A stretch of DNA of 64,000 nucleotides from CALBPI01 sp038531945 (GTDB taxonomy: Bacteria; Pseudomonadota; Gammaproteobacteria; Steroidobacterales; Woeseiaceae): the NCBI GenBank assembly GCA_038531945.1, contig JBCBBH010000001.1:310001-374000 (forward strand), read 5' to 3'. The position numbers and the translations under genes are program-made. The notes below the pieces were generated by a model. It worked only from the letters and a program-made list of their open reading frames with translations. It had not been told where the DNA came from and made no database searches. The first letter of the stretch is position 1, and each line of letters opens with the position of its first letter. Positions 17,313 through 25,794 of this stretch are shown piece after piece.

Positions 17313-19783
17313 TGCGCTGGCTGCCGCAACGGCTGGCTCCGCGTCTTGTGGTCGGCACCCTGGCCATCACACTGGGTGTGGTCTGTGTTGTCGCGCTGGC
17401 GTTATACGCCAACAGCCGGATGATCGTTGATCGTTTTCTCAACGACAGTGTCGATTTGCGCCGTGATTACCTCGAGCGGCAGATGGAAGGCCGGGCCGAA
17501 CAGGCCGTCGCCTCACTCGAGCGAGAAATCGACGGCCTTGCCCGAGCCAAACAATTTTCCGATCTTCAGCGGGCACTCGACGAGTCGGCAGGCGTCATTC
17601 CCGACGTACTATTGATCCAGGCGGTCGACACAGAAGGCAACCTACTGGGCTCCGCAGGACGTCTGCCCAAGACCGCACCGGTGCTCGCCAGCGACTCCGG
17701 AATCCGCTGGGGTGACGACGTACTGACCATTACACGTGAAATCACGCTCTCCGGCGTCACTTACGGACAGTTAAGGCTGCAGTTCTCGCTCTCGGCCATC
17801 AACCAGCAACTGGCGCGGTTCGAGCAGTCCCAACTGCTGGCGCGCCGCGATTGGCAACTCGAAGCCACGCGGTGGGTCCTTCTGTCGTCGCTGTTGATGG
17901 CGCTGCTCGGCGGCGCGTTGAGTTTGCTTGTCGCTCGCCAGCTCGTGCGCCCCATTGAAGCAATCACCGATCAGGCGCGTCGGCTTGAGCATGGCGACTA
18001 CGGCCAGCCGCTGACGGAGTCGCGCGGGGACGAGCTTGGGCAGCTCAGCAGCGCCTTTAATAGCATGCGCGACCAACTGCGTCAGACGACGATCTCGCGT
18101 GACTACATGGATCAGTTGCTGAGCAGTATGAGTGACGCGCTGATCGTGACCGACGATCAGGGCACCATCACTCACTGTAATGCTGCGGCCTCACGGCTGA
18201 CCGGCTTTACCGAAACTCAGTTGCTTGGCAGCGACGTCGCCAAATTAGTGGCTGAGGAAGATCGCGAACAACTCAGGGCCGCTCAGGAGTCCGATCAACC
18301 GAAGGAGGTGCGATTGGTCACAGCGAGCGAGGAGCAGGTGCCGGTCTCGTTGACCAGTTCCGATGTGAGCGCGGGAAGCATGCTCAACGGGCGGATTTAT
18401 TCAGCGCAGAACGTGTCAGAGCGCAAACGCTCTGAAGCTCGAATTCGTTACCTCGCACGAATGGACCCGATGACCAAAGTCCCCAATCGGATGCAGTTCC
18501 AGCATTTGCTGCAGCGCGCGATTGCCCGTGCGCGCCGGTCGGATGGCATGATCGCATTGTTTTATCTCGATGTGGATCAATTCAAGGACATCAACGACAC
18601 GTTTGGCCACTTGGCCGGAGACACCACTCTAGAGACCATCACCCAGTGTATGCGGCGCGCGCTACCCGAAAACGCGGTGATCGGTCGTTTGTCCGGTGAT
18701 GAGTTCGCAGCGTTTATCGATGACCTGCCGCCGGTGGAAGATGTCGAGGATGCGCTGCAGGGACTCGCCCGGAACCTGTTGGCGGAAATCGCAGAGCCGT
18801 TCAACGTTCAGGCTAGCGAGGTTTACGTCACCGCGAGTCTCGGCATTGCAATCTATCCGCAGCACGCAGACAACGTGATCGACCTGCTGCGCAATGCGGA
18901 TGCCGCGCTGTACAGTGCGAAGAAGGCGGGTGGCAACCGGCACGTTTTCTATGACAGTGCGCTCAATGAGGCGGCGGTCGAGCGCCTGTTGATGAAGAGT
19001 CGACTGCGCCGTTCGTTCGAGCGCGATGAGTTATTGCTGGAGTATCAGCCGAAGTATGACTTGTCGACTGGGCAGGTGACTGGGGCAGAAGCATTGGTCC
19101 GCTGGCATTCACCGGATATCGGTCGAATCCAACCCAGCGACTTTATTCCGCTCGCTGAGGAAACCAATCTGATCGTCGAAATCGGCGAGTGGGTCATCGA
19201 CAGAGTGTGTTCGGATCTCGCACGCTGGCAAGACACGATCGGTAGTCCGGGTCGTATCGCGATTAATCTGTCACTGAAACAGTTGCGTCAGCGCAATTTC
19301 TTCAACAGCGTGAGTAAGATTTTCCAGCGCCACGGCATCAAGCCGACGGACATCGAGTTTGAGATCACTGAAAGCACACTGGCTGAGGATATCGGCCGAA
19401 CAGTACAGATTCTCGAGACGCTGAGTGCGTACGGATTGCAGCTCGCAATCGATGACTTTGGCACCGGCTACTCGTCGCTGACGGCACTGCAGAAGTTTCC
19501 GATCAAGACACTCAAGATCGATCGATCCTTCGTGACCAATGCCGCCGATGACGCCAATGATGCTGCAATCATCCGTGCGGTGATCGACATGAGCCGAAGC
19601 CTGCATCTGGACGTCGTCGCCGAGGGCATTGAGACCCAGGCACAACTTGAATTCCTGCGTGCGCTCAAATGCGATTATGGCCAGGGCATGTTATTCGGCG
19701 AGCCGATGGATGCCGATTCGTTTACGCGCCGCTTACTGGAGCAGCAGGACGGCACCGACCAGCACCGCGCATTGTTTGCCTGA
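17312..19783 (+). CDS. Membrane c-di-GMP signalling protein: sensor-HAMP-PAS-GGDEF-EAL
   Basis: 823 aa. Order: TM1 (about 11-31), periplasmic sensor domain (about 35-185), TM2 (LLSSLLMALLGGALSLLVA), HAMP (about 205-255), PAS (about 265-365), GGDEF (about 380-550) and EAL (about 560-815). The diguanylate cyclase site reads SGDEF (in RLSGDEFAAF), with Ser for the first Gly. The phosphodiesterase site is intact: EALVRW, NLS, ITES, DDFGTGYSS and K in KTLKIDRSF. Net activity is therefore more likely c-di-GMP hydrolysis, with the GGDEF part active or regulatory. A GAGG lies about ten bases before ATG 17312. Confidence 0.92.
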   Translation: MRWLPQRLAPRLVVGTLAITLGVVCVVALALYANSRMIVDRFLNDSVDLRRDYLERQMEGRAEQAVASLEREIDGLARAKQFSDLQRALDESAGVIPDVLLIQAVDTEGNLLGSAGRLPKTAPVLASDSGIRWGDDVLTITREITLSGVTYGQLRLQFSLSAINQQLARFEQSQLLARRDWQLEATRWVLLSSLLMALLGGALSLLVARQLVRPIEAITDQARRLEHGDYGQPLTESRGDELGQLSSAFNSMRDQLRQTTISRDYMDQLLSSMSDALIVTDDQGTITHCNAAASRLTGFTETQLLGSDVAKLVAEEDREQLRAAQESDQPKEVRLVTASEEQVPVSLTSSDVSAGSMLNGRIYSAQNVSERKRSEARIRYLARMDPMTKVPNRMQFQHLLQRAIARARRSDGMIALFYLDVDQFKDINDTFGHLAGDTTLETITQCMRRALPENAVIGRLSGDEFAAFIDDLPPVEDVEDALQGLARNLLAEIAEPFNVQASEVYVTASLGIAIYPQHADNVIDLLRNADAALYSAKKAGGNRHVFYDSALNEAAVERLLMKSRLRRSFERDELLLEYQPKYDLSTGQVTGAEALVRWHSPDIGRIQPSDFIPLAEETNLIVEIGEWVIDRVCSDLARWQDTIGSPGRIAINLSLKQLRQRNFFNSVSKIFQRHGIKPTDIEFEITESTLAEDIGRTVQILETLSAYGLQLAIDDFGTGYSSLTALQKFPIKTLKIDRSFVTNAADDANDAAIIRAVIDMSRSLHLDVVAEGIETQAQLEFLRALKCDYGQGMLFGEPMDADSFTRRLLEQQDGTDQHRALFA

Positions 19784-19868
19784 CGAATTGCGCTTAGCGA
19801 TGAACTCTCGATATCATTTGCTGTCAGTCGGTAAGGGTCGACGCCGATTTACCAGAGGGGTTCCAAGA

Positions 19869-20222
19869 ATGTTTATCAAGACTACAGCGATTGCGGCTGT
19901 TGCTCTGTTTGCTTGCCAGAGCGCCTGGTCTGCGTGCAACTATCCGAAAAAAATCTTCGTGCCGAACGGCACTGTGGCGACGGAAGACGAGATGCTGGAA
20001 GGTCAAAAGGCCGTCAAGCAATACATGGTCGATATGAATGAGTTTCTAGACTGCCTGGAAGCGGAGACAAGCAGCGCGGTGACCGAAGGGGAAGACCCAC
20101 AAATCACTGTGGAGCGAGAAACGATACGGTCAAAACGACACAACGCAGCTGTCGATGAAATGGAGACCGTAGCGTCCGACTACAACGAGGCTGTCCGTGC
20201 CTACAAGGCGCGGCAACAATAG
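19869..20222 (+). CDS. Small exported protein, unknown
   Basis: 117 aa from ATG 19869 with a clear signal peptide (FIKTTAIAAVALFACQSAWSA, cleavage after A-W-S-A). The mature part is about 95 residues, charged and probably helical, with two cysteines (CNYPKK and DCLEAE) that could form a disulfide. No family is recognised. It is convergent with the end of the psp operon. Confidence 0.65.
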   Translation: MFIKTTAIAAVALFACQSAWSACNYPKKIFVPNGTVATEDEMLEGQKAVKQYMVDMNEFLDCLEAETSSAVTEGEDPQITVERETIRSKRHNAAVDEMETVASDYNEAVRAYKARQQ

Positions 20223-20244
20223 CCGCGCCTCTCGCCTGGCGTCG

Positions 20245-20475
20245 CTACAGGCGATCAATTTCCTTCTTCAAATCGTAACCAGTATCGGTGACGATCCGCT
20301 CGAGCACTTCGATTCGATGCTCGAGGCGCCCGATTAATTCCAGTGTGTCGTCGGTGGGCGCTGACTCCCGCGCGATGCGGGTATCGGCACGCGTTTCGAT
20401 CCATCGTTTCGCAAGCTCGAAAAAGCAGCCGATAAAAACGATGGCGACGACCATACTGAATGGGTTGAATGACAT
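20245..20475 (-). CDS. PspB-like small membrane coiled-coil protein, distal psp operon gene
   Basis: 76 aa: one N-terminal TM (FSMVVAIVFIGCFFELA) and a C-terminal coiled coil (LELIGRLEHRIEVLERIVTDTGYDLKKEIDRL). The layout is that of PspB. The last residues, TGYDLKKEIDRL, resemble the end of the second PspC upstream (SRYELDRKINRL). AGGAGG precedes ATG 20475. As the fifth gene of the psp run it is likely part of the same envelope-stress membrane complex. Confidence 0.6.
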   Translation of the reverse strand: MSFNPFSMVVAIVFIGCFFELAKRWIETRADTRIARESAPTDDTLELIGRLEHRIEVLERIVTDTGYDLKKEIDRL

Positions 20476-20529
20476 TCAGACTCCTCCTGTTGTTGATATA
20501 TTCTCAAGTCGCGATAGACAGCGCGCTGC

Positions 20530-20907
20530 TTACAGCCGATTGATTTTACGGTCCAGCTCGTATCGAGATGAGGTGACGTAACGCTCCATCTTCGCAAGCC
20601 GGTTATCGAGTCGAAGTAGCGCGCGCTTCACATCGGTCACAGCACTGTGTGGTGATTCGCGCAGCGATCGGCGGAATTCTTCCCGCGCGGGCTCCTGTCT
20701 TTCGAAGCTCGCTGAGGGCACCAACAGCATTACGCCGATGTACAGGACAATAACGATAGGCCCTGTCAGAAACAACGCCACGACGGTCAGTAGGCGGACC
20801 ATTGTGCGGTCGAAGCCGAAGTACTCGGCGATACCGGAACACACGCCAGCGAGACGCTTGTTGTCCCGGTCACGAAAAAATCGGCGGCGATCGTCGTATC
20901 GAGCCAT
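20530..20907 (-). CDS. Second PspC-domain protein
   Basis: 125 aa. A PspC domain (DNKRLAGVCSGIAEYFGFDRTMVRLLTVVALFLTG) is followed by one TM segment (IVIVLYIGVMLLV) and a longer C-terminal helical tail ending SRYELDRKINRL. E. coli pspC encodes only one such protein; here a second follows the first with a TAATG overlap (20907). AAGGAG lies six bases before the ATG. It probably senses membrane stress with PspB and relieves PspA inhibition of PspF. Confidence 0.85.
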   Translation of the reverse strand: MARYDDRRRFFRDRDNKRLAGVCSGIAEYFGFDRTMVRLLTVVALFLTGPIVIVLYIGVMLLVPSASFERQEPAREEFRRSLRESPHSAVTDVKRALLRLDNRLAKMERYVTSSRYELDRKINRL

Positions 20908-21188
20908 TAGATACTCCTTCTGTGATTACTGGAGCGCCAAAAGTCGCGCTCACGACGGGGGTTTTTCGATGACAGCGGTTTGTCGCTGAGCACGAATGCG
21001 GCAAGTCCGTACAGCATGACAACCGGCACCAGTGCGAACCATGCGGCCGCGGCGGTCAACGCACGCAATACATTCACTTCAACATCGAACCGATCTGCCA
21101 GGCCGGCACAGACGCCAGCAACCCAGCCGTTGTCTCTGTCCAGGTACAAACTGCGTAGCAGTCTTGCGAATTGATTCTTAGTTGTCAT
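20907..21188 (-). CDS. pspC: Phage-shock protein C
   Basis: 93 aa from ATG 21188, which overlaps the pspB stop (ATGA) and has GGAGG eight bases upstream. PspC domain: YLDRDNGWVAGVCAGLADRFDVEVNVLRALTAAAAWFALVPVVMLYGLAAFVL. The tail is short and basic. It is an inner-membrane partner of PspB. Confidence 0.88.
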   Translation of the reverse strand: MTTKNQFARLLRSLYLDRDNGWVAGVCAGLADRFDVEVNVLRALTAAAAWFALVPVVMLYGLAAFVLSDKPLSSKNPRRERDFWRSSNHRRSI

Positions 21189-21412
21189 ACCCGGTTCCTC
21201 CATTCGGGAGCTTCGTCGTCGAGAATTGTCTCAAGCACATGAATGCGACCCTCAAGCTTTTGTGCAATCGCCCAGACCTCTTCCATCAGTGATTCGTCGG
21301 ATCGGGTCAATTCACGTGCCTTTTTCCAGCGAGTGACGAAATGCAGCACGATGATGAGCGGCGCAACAACCGTCAGGAAAATAATGCCTAGTACAAATAC
21401 CTCATCACCCAC
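21185..21412 (-). CDS. pspB: Phage-shock protein B
   Basis: 75 aa, the E. coli PspB length: an N-terminal TM (VLGIIFLTVVAPLIIVLHFV), then a cytoplasmic leucine-rich helix ending KLEGRIHVLETILDDEAPEWRNRV, matching the RIQALESILDAEHPNWR end of PspB. It forms the PspBC switch in the inner membrane. pspA lies nine bases upstream. Confidence 0.88.
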   Translation of the reverse strand: MGDEVFVLGIIFLTVVAPLIIVLHFVTRWKKARELTRSDESLMEEVWAIAQKLEGRIHVLETILDDEAPEWRNRV

Positions 21413-21421
21413 TGGGATCTC

Positions 21422-22099
21422 CTAGCCTTCACTCGCATTGCGTGACGCAACACGCGCCTTCAGTCGTTCAAACTCTTCTGCGATTTCATCCTCGGCCTCA
21501 AGGCTTGCGAATTCGCGATCGAGATCTTTTGGCATACCAAGATCGTACGCCTCGACTCGACTCTCCACGTCTTCCATACGCCGTTGGTACTGCTCGAAAC
21601 GGGTGAGCGCATCGTCGACTTTATAGGTGTGTGTGAGCTTACGCGCAGCCAGGCGCTTGTTGGCAGCCTCGTGGCGCGTCAGCAACGCCTGCTGGCGGTG
21701 TTTTGCATCTTTCAGCTTCGACTCAAGTCTCGCGATATCTTCGTTGAGCTTGCTCAGGGTCTCGTCGACCGATTGGTACTCATCGCGAATCGTGTCGCAA
21801 GCCTGGGTGGCGGACGATTTTTCCACCAGCGCTGCCTTGGCCAGATCTTCACGCCCCTTGGACAACGCGAGTTCGGCTTTTTTAGCCCAGTCATCGGCAT
21901 CCTGCTCGAGCGCTTCGAGTTTCCGGTTCAGTGATTTCTTGTCGGCAATCGCACGTGCCGCAGCGGAACGAACTTCAACCAGCGTGTCTTCCATTTCCTG
22001 AATCATCAGGCGGACGATCTTCTCCGGATCCTCGGCTTTGTCGAGAATCGCGTTGATATTTGAATTCACGATATCGCTGAATCGAGAAAAAATACCCAT
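21422..22099 (-). CDS. pspA: Phage-shock protein A (ESCRT-III-like membrane stress effector)
   Basis: 225 aa, nearly all helical. The N-terminal amphipathic helix MGIFSRFSDIVNSNINAILDKAEDPEKIVRLMIQEMEDTL is the PspA/IM30 signature. It binds stressed membrane and inhibits PspF when not bound. It is the first gene of the operon under the sigma-54 promoter at 22142-22158. AAGGTAAAGG precedes ATG 22099. Confidence 0.94.
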   Translation of the reverse strand: MGIFSRFSDIVNSNINAILDKAEDPEKIVRLMIQEMEDTLVEVRSAAARAIADKKSLNRKLEALEQDADDWAKKAELALSKGREDLAKAALVEKSSATQACDTIRDEYQSVDETLSKLNEDIARLESKLKDAKHRQQALLTRHEAANKRLAARKLTHTYKVDDALTRFEQYQRRMEDVESRVEAYDLGMPKDLDREFASLEAEDEIAEEFERLKARVASRNASEG

Positions 22100-22141
22100 A
22101 ACCTTTACCTTCCAAACAAAAAGTGACTGTCGTTAAGGTAT

Positions 22142-22158
22142 TAGCAGAATCCGTGCCA
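22142..22158 (-). promoter_or_regulatory. Sigma-54 promoter of the psp operon
   Basis: On the minus strand the sequence is TGGCACGGATTCTGCTA. The invariant GG (22157-22156) and GC (22145-22144) are exactly ten bases apart, and the -24 half TGGCACG is perfect. It lies 43 bases before pspA, and the cognate enhancer protein PspF is encoded divergently. Confidence 0.88.
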
Positions 22159-22235
22159 GAAACGAGAAACCTAACTAAGTCATTGTTTCAATGAAGTTTA
22201 CTGGGCCTCTGGAGATGTTGTTTAGACAGATAATA

Positions 22236-22253
22236 TTAGTAAAAATAGCTAAC
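22236..22253 (+). promoter_or_regulatory. PspF upstream activating sequence, proximal to pspA
   Basis: TTAGTAAAAATAGCTAAC resembles the E. coli PspF site (TTAGTG-N-GCTAAC). It lies about 80 bases upstream of the psp sigma-54 promoter, a usual enhancer distance. Confidence 0.6.
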
Positions 22254-22275
22254 TTTTTTGGTTTTCGTTAAAAAG

Positions 22276-22293
22276 TTAGTAATATTGGCTAAT
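22276..22293 (+). promoter_or_regulatory. Second PspF site, overlapping the pspF start codon
   Basis: TTAGTAATATTGGCTAAT has the same TTAGTA-N5-GCTAA layout as the first site, 40 bases away. Its last two bases are part of the pspF ATG (22292). Arms from the two sites form a perfect 10-bp inverted repeat (22249-22258 with 22270-22279). Confidence 0.55.
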
Positions 22294-23365
22294 GCAGCCG
22301 ATTCAACTCATTGGCGAAGCGCCCGCTTTCCTCGCGACACTCGAACATGTCTCTCGAGCGGCACCTGTGGCGCGTCCTGTTCTTGTGGTCGGCGAGCGAG
22401 GCACCGGCAAGGAGCTTATCGCCGGGCGCCTGCACTTCCTGTCCGATCGCTGGGAAGCGCCGTTGATCAAAGTGAACTGTGCAGCTTTGACCGAGAGCAT
22501 CCTCGAATCAGAGCTCTTCGGGCACGAAGCGGGCGCGTTTACTGGCGCGAATCGACTGCACCTCGGTCACTTCGAACGAGCGGACGGCGGGACATTGATC
22601 CTGGACGAACTGGGTACGGTATCGATGCGGGTGCAGGAGAAAATCCTCCGCGTGATCGAATACGGAACCTTTCAGAGGGTGGGCGGCTCCGACACCATCG
22701 AGGTTGATGTGCGGGTTGTGGCCTCGACGAACGAGGACTTACCGAGTCGGGTTGCCAACGGGACATTTCGAGCGGACTTACTGGATCGTTTGGCATTCGA
22801 TGTCGTCACCGTGCCGCCACTCCGGGAGCGCGTGGAGGACATCCTGCCGCTGGCGCACAGCTTCGCGATCAACCTGTGTGCCGAGTTACAGCGTGACCAC
22901 TTTCCCGGATTCGCACCCCGAGCATCATCAACGTTGTTAAAACATGATTGGCCAGGCAACGTTCGAGAGCTAAAGAACGCCGTCGAACGCTCCGTCTATC
23001 GAAGCACCGAACCGGAAGTGCTCGTGGAAGACATTGTATTTGATCCGTTTGACTCGCCCTATCGGGTCAGCGGTAAATCCACCGCGTCAGCCGGTATGGC
23101 ACACACCCGCGGTCGTGCAGCGGCAACGCCCATTCGCCTGCCCGCAGACCTACCGGAAGAGCGCAACAAATTTGAGCGACGGTACCTTAACGCTGCGCTG
23201 GAGCGGGCCAGTTTCAATCAGAAGATCGCTGCCGGTCTGCTCGGATTGACCTATCACCAGTTTCGCTCCCGGCTCAAGAAACTGGAGGTTTCGGCCCGGC
23301 CCGATCGTGGGACACGAACGGACGCGCGGCGACGACAACCTCAGGCGCGCAAACGTCGGAAGTAG
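22292..23365 (+). CDS. pspF: Psp operon transcriptional activator PspF (sigma-54 AAA+ enhancer protein)
   Basis: 357 aa. There is no receiver domain; the AAA+ domain begins at once, as in E. coli PspF. Walker A is VGERGTGKE, the sigma-54 contact loop is GAFTGA, Walker B is GGTLILDELGT, and the arginine-finger region is TFRADLLDRLAFDVV. The C-terminal Fis-type HTH is NQKIAAGLLGLTYHQFRSRLKKL. Homologues align from QLIGEAPAFL, which supports ATG 22292 although no ribosome site precedes it. An extra basic tail of about 25 residues (RRRQPQARKRRK at the end) is not in the E. coli protein. The 3' end overlaps the convergent ABC permease by 25 bases. Confidence 0.94.
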   Translation: MQPIQLIGEAPAFLATLEHVSRAAPVARPVLVVGERGTGKELIAGRLHFLSDRWEAPLIKVNCAALTESILESELFGHEAGAFTGANRLHLGHFERADGGTLILDELGTVSMRVQEKILRVIEYGTFQRVGGSDTIEVDVRVVASTNEDLPSRVANGTFRADLLDRLAFDVVTVPPLRERVEDILPLAHSFAINLCAELQRDHFPGFAPRASSTLLKHDWPGNVRELKNAVERSVYRSTEPEVLVEDIVFDPFDSPYRVSGKSTASAGMAHTRGRAAATPIRLPADLPEERNKFERRYLNAALERASFNQKIAAGLLGLTYHQFRSRLKKLEVSARPDRGTRTDARRRQPQARKRRK

Positions 23366-24258
23366 ATCGCACCCGCAACAAAAAGTGCGGTAATTGCGAA
23401 ACCGATCCACAACCCTGGACTGGACAGGAACTGACCCGGCGCCATCAGATCAAGCTGAGAGATATCGAGATTCTTGAGAAACTCCTCGAAATCCTCACCT
23501 TCGACATCGAACTCAGGTGGCTTGTATGCGGCAAGCGGGTAGTCCGAGAATCGACTGAGAATTGTGCGGATGAGGCTCCAGCTCTGGCCGACAATGCCCT
23601 GCAGGATCGCGAGCACAGAGACCGGCAGGAATACCCAGATCAGTGCTGAACGTTTGGCGAACGATGAGCAAAACAGAAAATATCCAACGAAAGGCGCGAA
23701 CCAGAGCGATGCAGTCAAAAATCCGTAAATGACATGCATAAGGAGTTGACCGAACGGCACCTGACTCCACAGCAGAGCGATCGGATTGCCTCCTCCGACC
23801 AATAATGCGACGGAGAACAGAATCAGCAGGACCAACTGCGTCGCAATAACAACAGCGACGGTAATCAAAGGTGCAACGATTACTGCGGTGAGCAGTTTCG
23901 AAACGACGGTTTCGGTATCCGTGACGGGCAGCGAGCGCCAAAAGAGAATGCTCTTGTCTTTCCGCTCGGCATACAACGCATCAATACTGTAGAAAAATAC
24001 GACGATCGCCAGGACGAGGTTAAGCGTCCCCGAAGATACGCCAATCAAGGCTGAGCTACCCGCCAGCGTGACATGCTGACCTCCGAGCTCGAGACCTGCG
24101 ACGGCTGCCTCAAACGGCAATCCCTGGATCAGACTCCAGACAAAAGACGTCAGAAAGCTGAAAAACAGCAACCCGGCGACAATCAGCGGAGCAACGTACA
24201 GGGACTTGTGCTCCCAGATCTCCCGTTGGATGAGCATGGTCTGACGCGCGATCATCAC
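23341..24258 (-). CDS. ABC-2 type transporter permease (YtrA-regulated operon)
   Basis: 305 aa with six hydrophobic segments and a large loop after the first (SLIQGLPFEAAVAGLELGG), the ABC-2 permease layout. GTG 24258 overlaps the stop of the ATPase gene as GTGA; ATG 24255 is the alternative. It pairs with the ATPase directly upstream. The substrate is unknown; similar GntR-linked ABC systems are often linked to envelope stress or peptide antibiotics. Confidence 0.85.
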   Translation of the reverse strand: MMIARQTMLIQREIWEHKSLYVAPLIVAGLLFFSFLTSFVWSLIQGLPFEAAVAGLELGGQHVTLAGSSALIGVSSGTLNLVLAIVVFFYSIDALYAERKDKSILFWRSLPVTDTETVVSKLLTAVIVAPLITVAVVIATQLVLLILFSVALLVGGGNPIALLWSQVPFGQLLMHVIYGFLTASLWFAPFVGYFLFCSSFAKRSALIWVFLPVSVLAILQGIVGQSWSLIRTILSRFSDYPLAAYKPPEFDVEGEDFEEFLKNLDISQLDLMAPGQFLSSPGLWIGFAITALFVAGAIYFRRLRA

Positions 24259-25112
24259 ACCGCCTCCCGAGCCATCTTGGCCACGAACAGATCGGCTAGT
24301 CCGGGCGTCCGAACCTCACCGAGCGGCTGCAATTGATCTCTTGCAACACCATCAAAAGTGAGGACCGACTTGCCAAAGACGTGTCGCTCCGAAATCGGGC
24401 CCAGCTTTCGGGCATTGTCCGCATTCTCCGCGCCGGCCATCAGCTCCGTGAAGCGCTCGCCGATGGCTTCGACGGTTTCGTTCAACACGATGCGACCGTC
24501 GTCGATAAACATGACGTCGGTCAGGATGTTCTCAATCTCTTCGACTTGATGAGTCGTGATGATGATGGTCCGCTCCTCATCGAAATAATCATTCAGCAAC
24601 TCTGCGTAAAAAGACTTGCGGAACAAAATATCGAGGCCGAGGGTCGGCTCATCCAGGATCAACACCTTCGCGTCAATAGCCATAATGATCGACAGATGAA
24701 GTTGCGCCACCATGCCCTTGGACAGCGCTTTCACTTTGGCCTTCAGATCGATTTTGGTTTTATTGAGTGAGGCTTCTGCGCTGGCGCGGGAAAAGTTGGG
24801 ATGCAACGTTTCCACGTAGTCGAGCAACTGGTCGACTCGGATCCAGCGCGGCAAGACCGACACATCGGCTACGTAGCTGACCGTGTGCATCAGATCGCGT
24901 CGATTCTTGAACGGATCCAATCCGCAAACGGAAATCTCGCCGGAATAGCTGGTTAACCCCAGGATGGACTTCAGTAGGGTGGTCTTGCCCGCCCCGTTTG
25001 GACCAATCAGGCCGACAATCCGACCGGGCTGAACGTCAAAACTGACGTTATCGACCGCTGCGACGTTGCCGAAGTGCTTGGTCACGCCTGCGGCTCTAAT
25101 CAACGCGCTCAT
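24255..25112 (-). CDS. ABC transporter ATP-binding protein
   Basis: 285 aa. Walker A is GPNGAGKTT, Walker B is KVLILDEPTLGLD, and the H-loop is in IIITTHQVEE. The signature motif is degenerate: LSKGMVAQLH in place of LSGGQ, as seen in the YtrB/YhcG-like subgroup whose operons start with a YtrA-type GntR regulator. A variable C-terminal extension follows about residue 215. Confidence 0.9.
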   Translation of the reverse strand: MSALIRAAGVTKHFGNVAAVDNVSFDVQPGRIVGLIGPNGAGKTTLLKSILGLTSYSGEISVCGLDPFKNRRDLMHTVSYVADVSVLPRWIRVDQLLDYVETLHPNFSRASAEASLNKTKIDLKAKVKALSKGMVAQLHLSIIMAIDAKVLILDEPTLGLDILFRKSFYAELLNDYFDEERTIIITTHQVEEIENILTDVMFIDDGRIVLNETVEAIGERFTELMAGAENADNARKLGPISERHVFGKSVLTFDGVARDQLQPLGEVRTPGLADLFVAKMAREAV

Positions 25113-25139
25113 AATGCTCCCTCGCGCCGTTTTATTCTG

Positions 25140-25547
25140 TCACTCAGTGTCTTTGAGTGATGCCAATAACTGTTCTGGATCGATATGCAGACGCTGAATG
25201 GTTGCGGCAATGTCGGGCCATTGTTTTTCGAGAAAACGATGCTTTTCTTCGCTCATCAAGCGTTCTCGAGCCCCTGGCAGCACAAACATGCCGCGCCCAC
25301 GCTTTTTCTCCACCAGCTCCTCATCGACCAGCTCCTGATAACCCTTCAGGACCGTAAGCGGGTTGAGCCGATACTCGGCTGCAACGCTCCTTACAGACGG
25401 CAACGCATCGCCATCTGCCAGAACGCCTTCTAGCAGCATGGTCACTACGCGGTCGCGTAGCTGCCGATAGATCGGCAGATCGTCACTCCATTTGGGGTCC
25501 ATCAGGCTCCATTCGGCTTTCGCAGTATTCGAGAGATCACGATTCAT
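25140..25547 (-). CDS. GntR-family transcriptional regulator, YtrA subfamily
   Basis: 135 aa. The N-terminal winged helix carries the family pattern DDLPIYRQLRDRVV, ALPSVRSVAAEYRLNPLTVLKGYQEL and KRGRGMFV. The short C-terminal helical part replaces a ligand domain, as in YtrA. ATG 25502 (MDPKWSDD, GGAG four bases upstream) is an alternative start nearer the usual family N-terminus. It most likely represses its own operon through the palindrome at 25795-25816. Confidence 0.9.
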   Translation of the reverse strand: MNRDLSNTAKAEWSLMDPKWSDDLPIYRQLRDRVVTMLLEGVLADGDALPSVRSVAAEYRLNPLTVLKGYQELVDEELVEKKRGRGMFVLPGARERLMSEEKHRFLEKQWPDIAATIQRLHIDPEQLLASLKDTE

Positions 25548-25575
25548 TGACGCAAATCAGGCTAGACCGTGCAAC

Positions 25576-25761
25576 CTACTGACCCGCGATCAACGCGGGG
25601 ACGGAAGGGTTCGCACCATCCGTGGCACGATCCGCATCCATCTCACTTGAAATCAGTGCGATCGCAAACAGACCGAGCAAAACCATAGCGACAGCGCCAC
25701 TCCAGGCGTTGCCGCGGCGTTCTCGCATTAAGGACTGACTGTTGGCGGTGGCGCGGTTCAT
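25576..25761 (-). CDS. Small single-span membrane protein, first gene of the GntR/ABC operon
   Basis: 61 aa: a basic N-terminus (NSQSLMRERRGNAW), one TM segment (SGAVAMVLLGLFAIALISS) and a short periplasmic tail. It is the first ORF after the operon promoter, with AAGG before ATG 25761 and 28 bases to the GntR gene. No family is recognised. Its place suggests a sensor or accessory subunit of the ABC system. Confidence 0.5.
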   Translation of the reverse strand: MNRATANSQSLMRERRGNAWSGAVAMVLLGLFAIALISSEMDADRATDGANPSVPALIAGQ

Positions 25762-25794
25762 TTCGATTACCTTTGAAAACCATACTCTGAGTTA

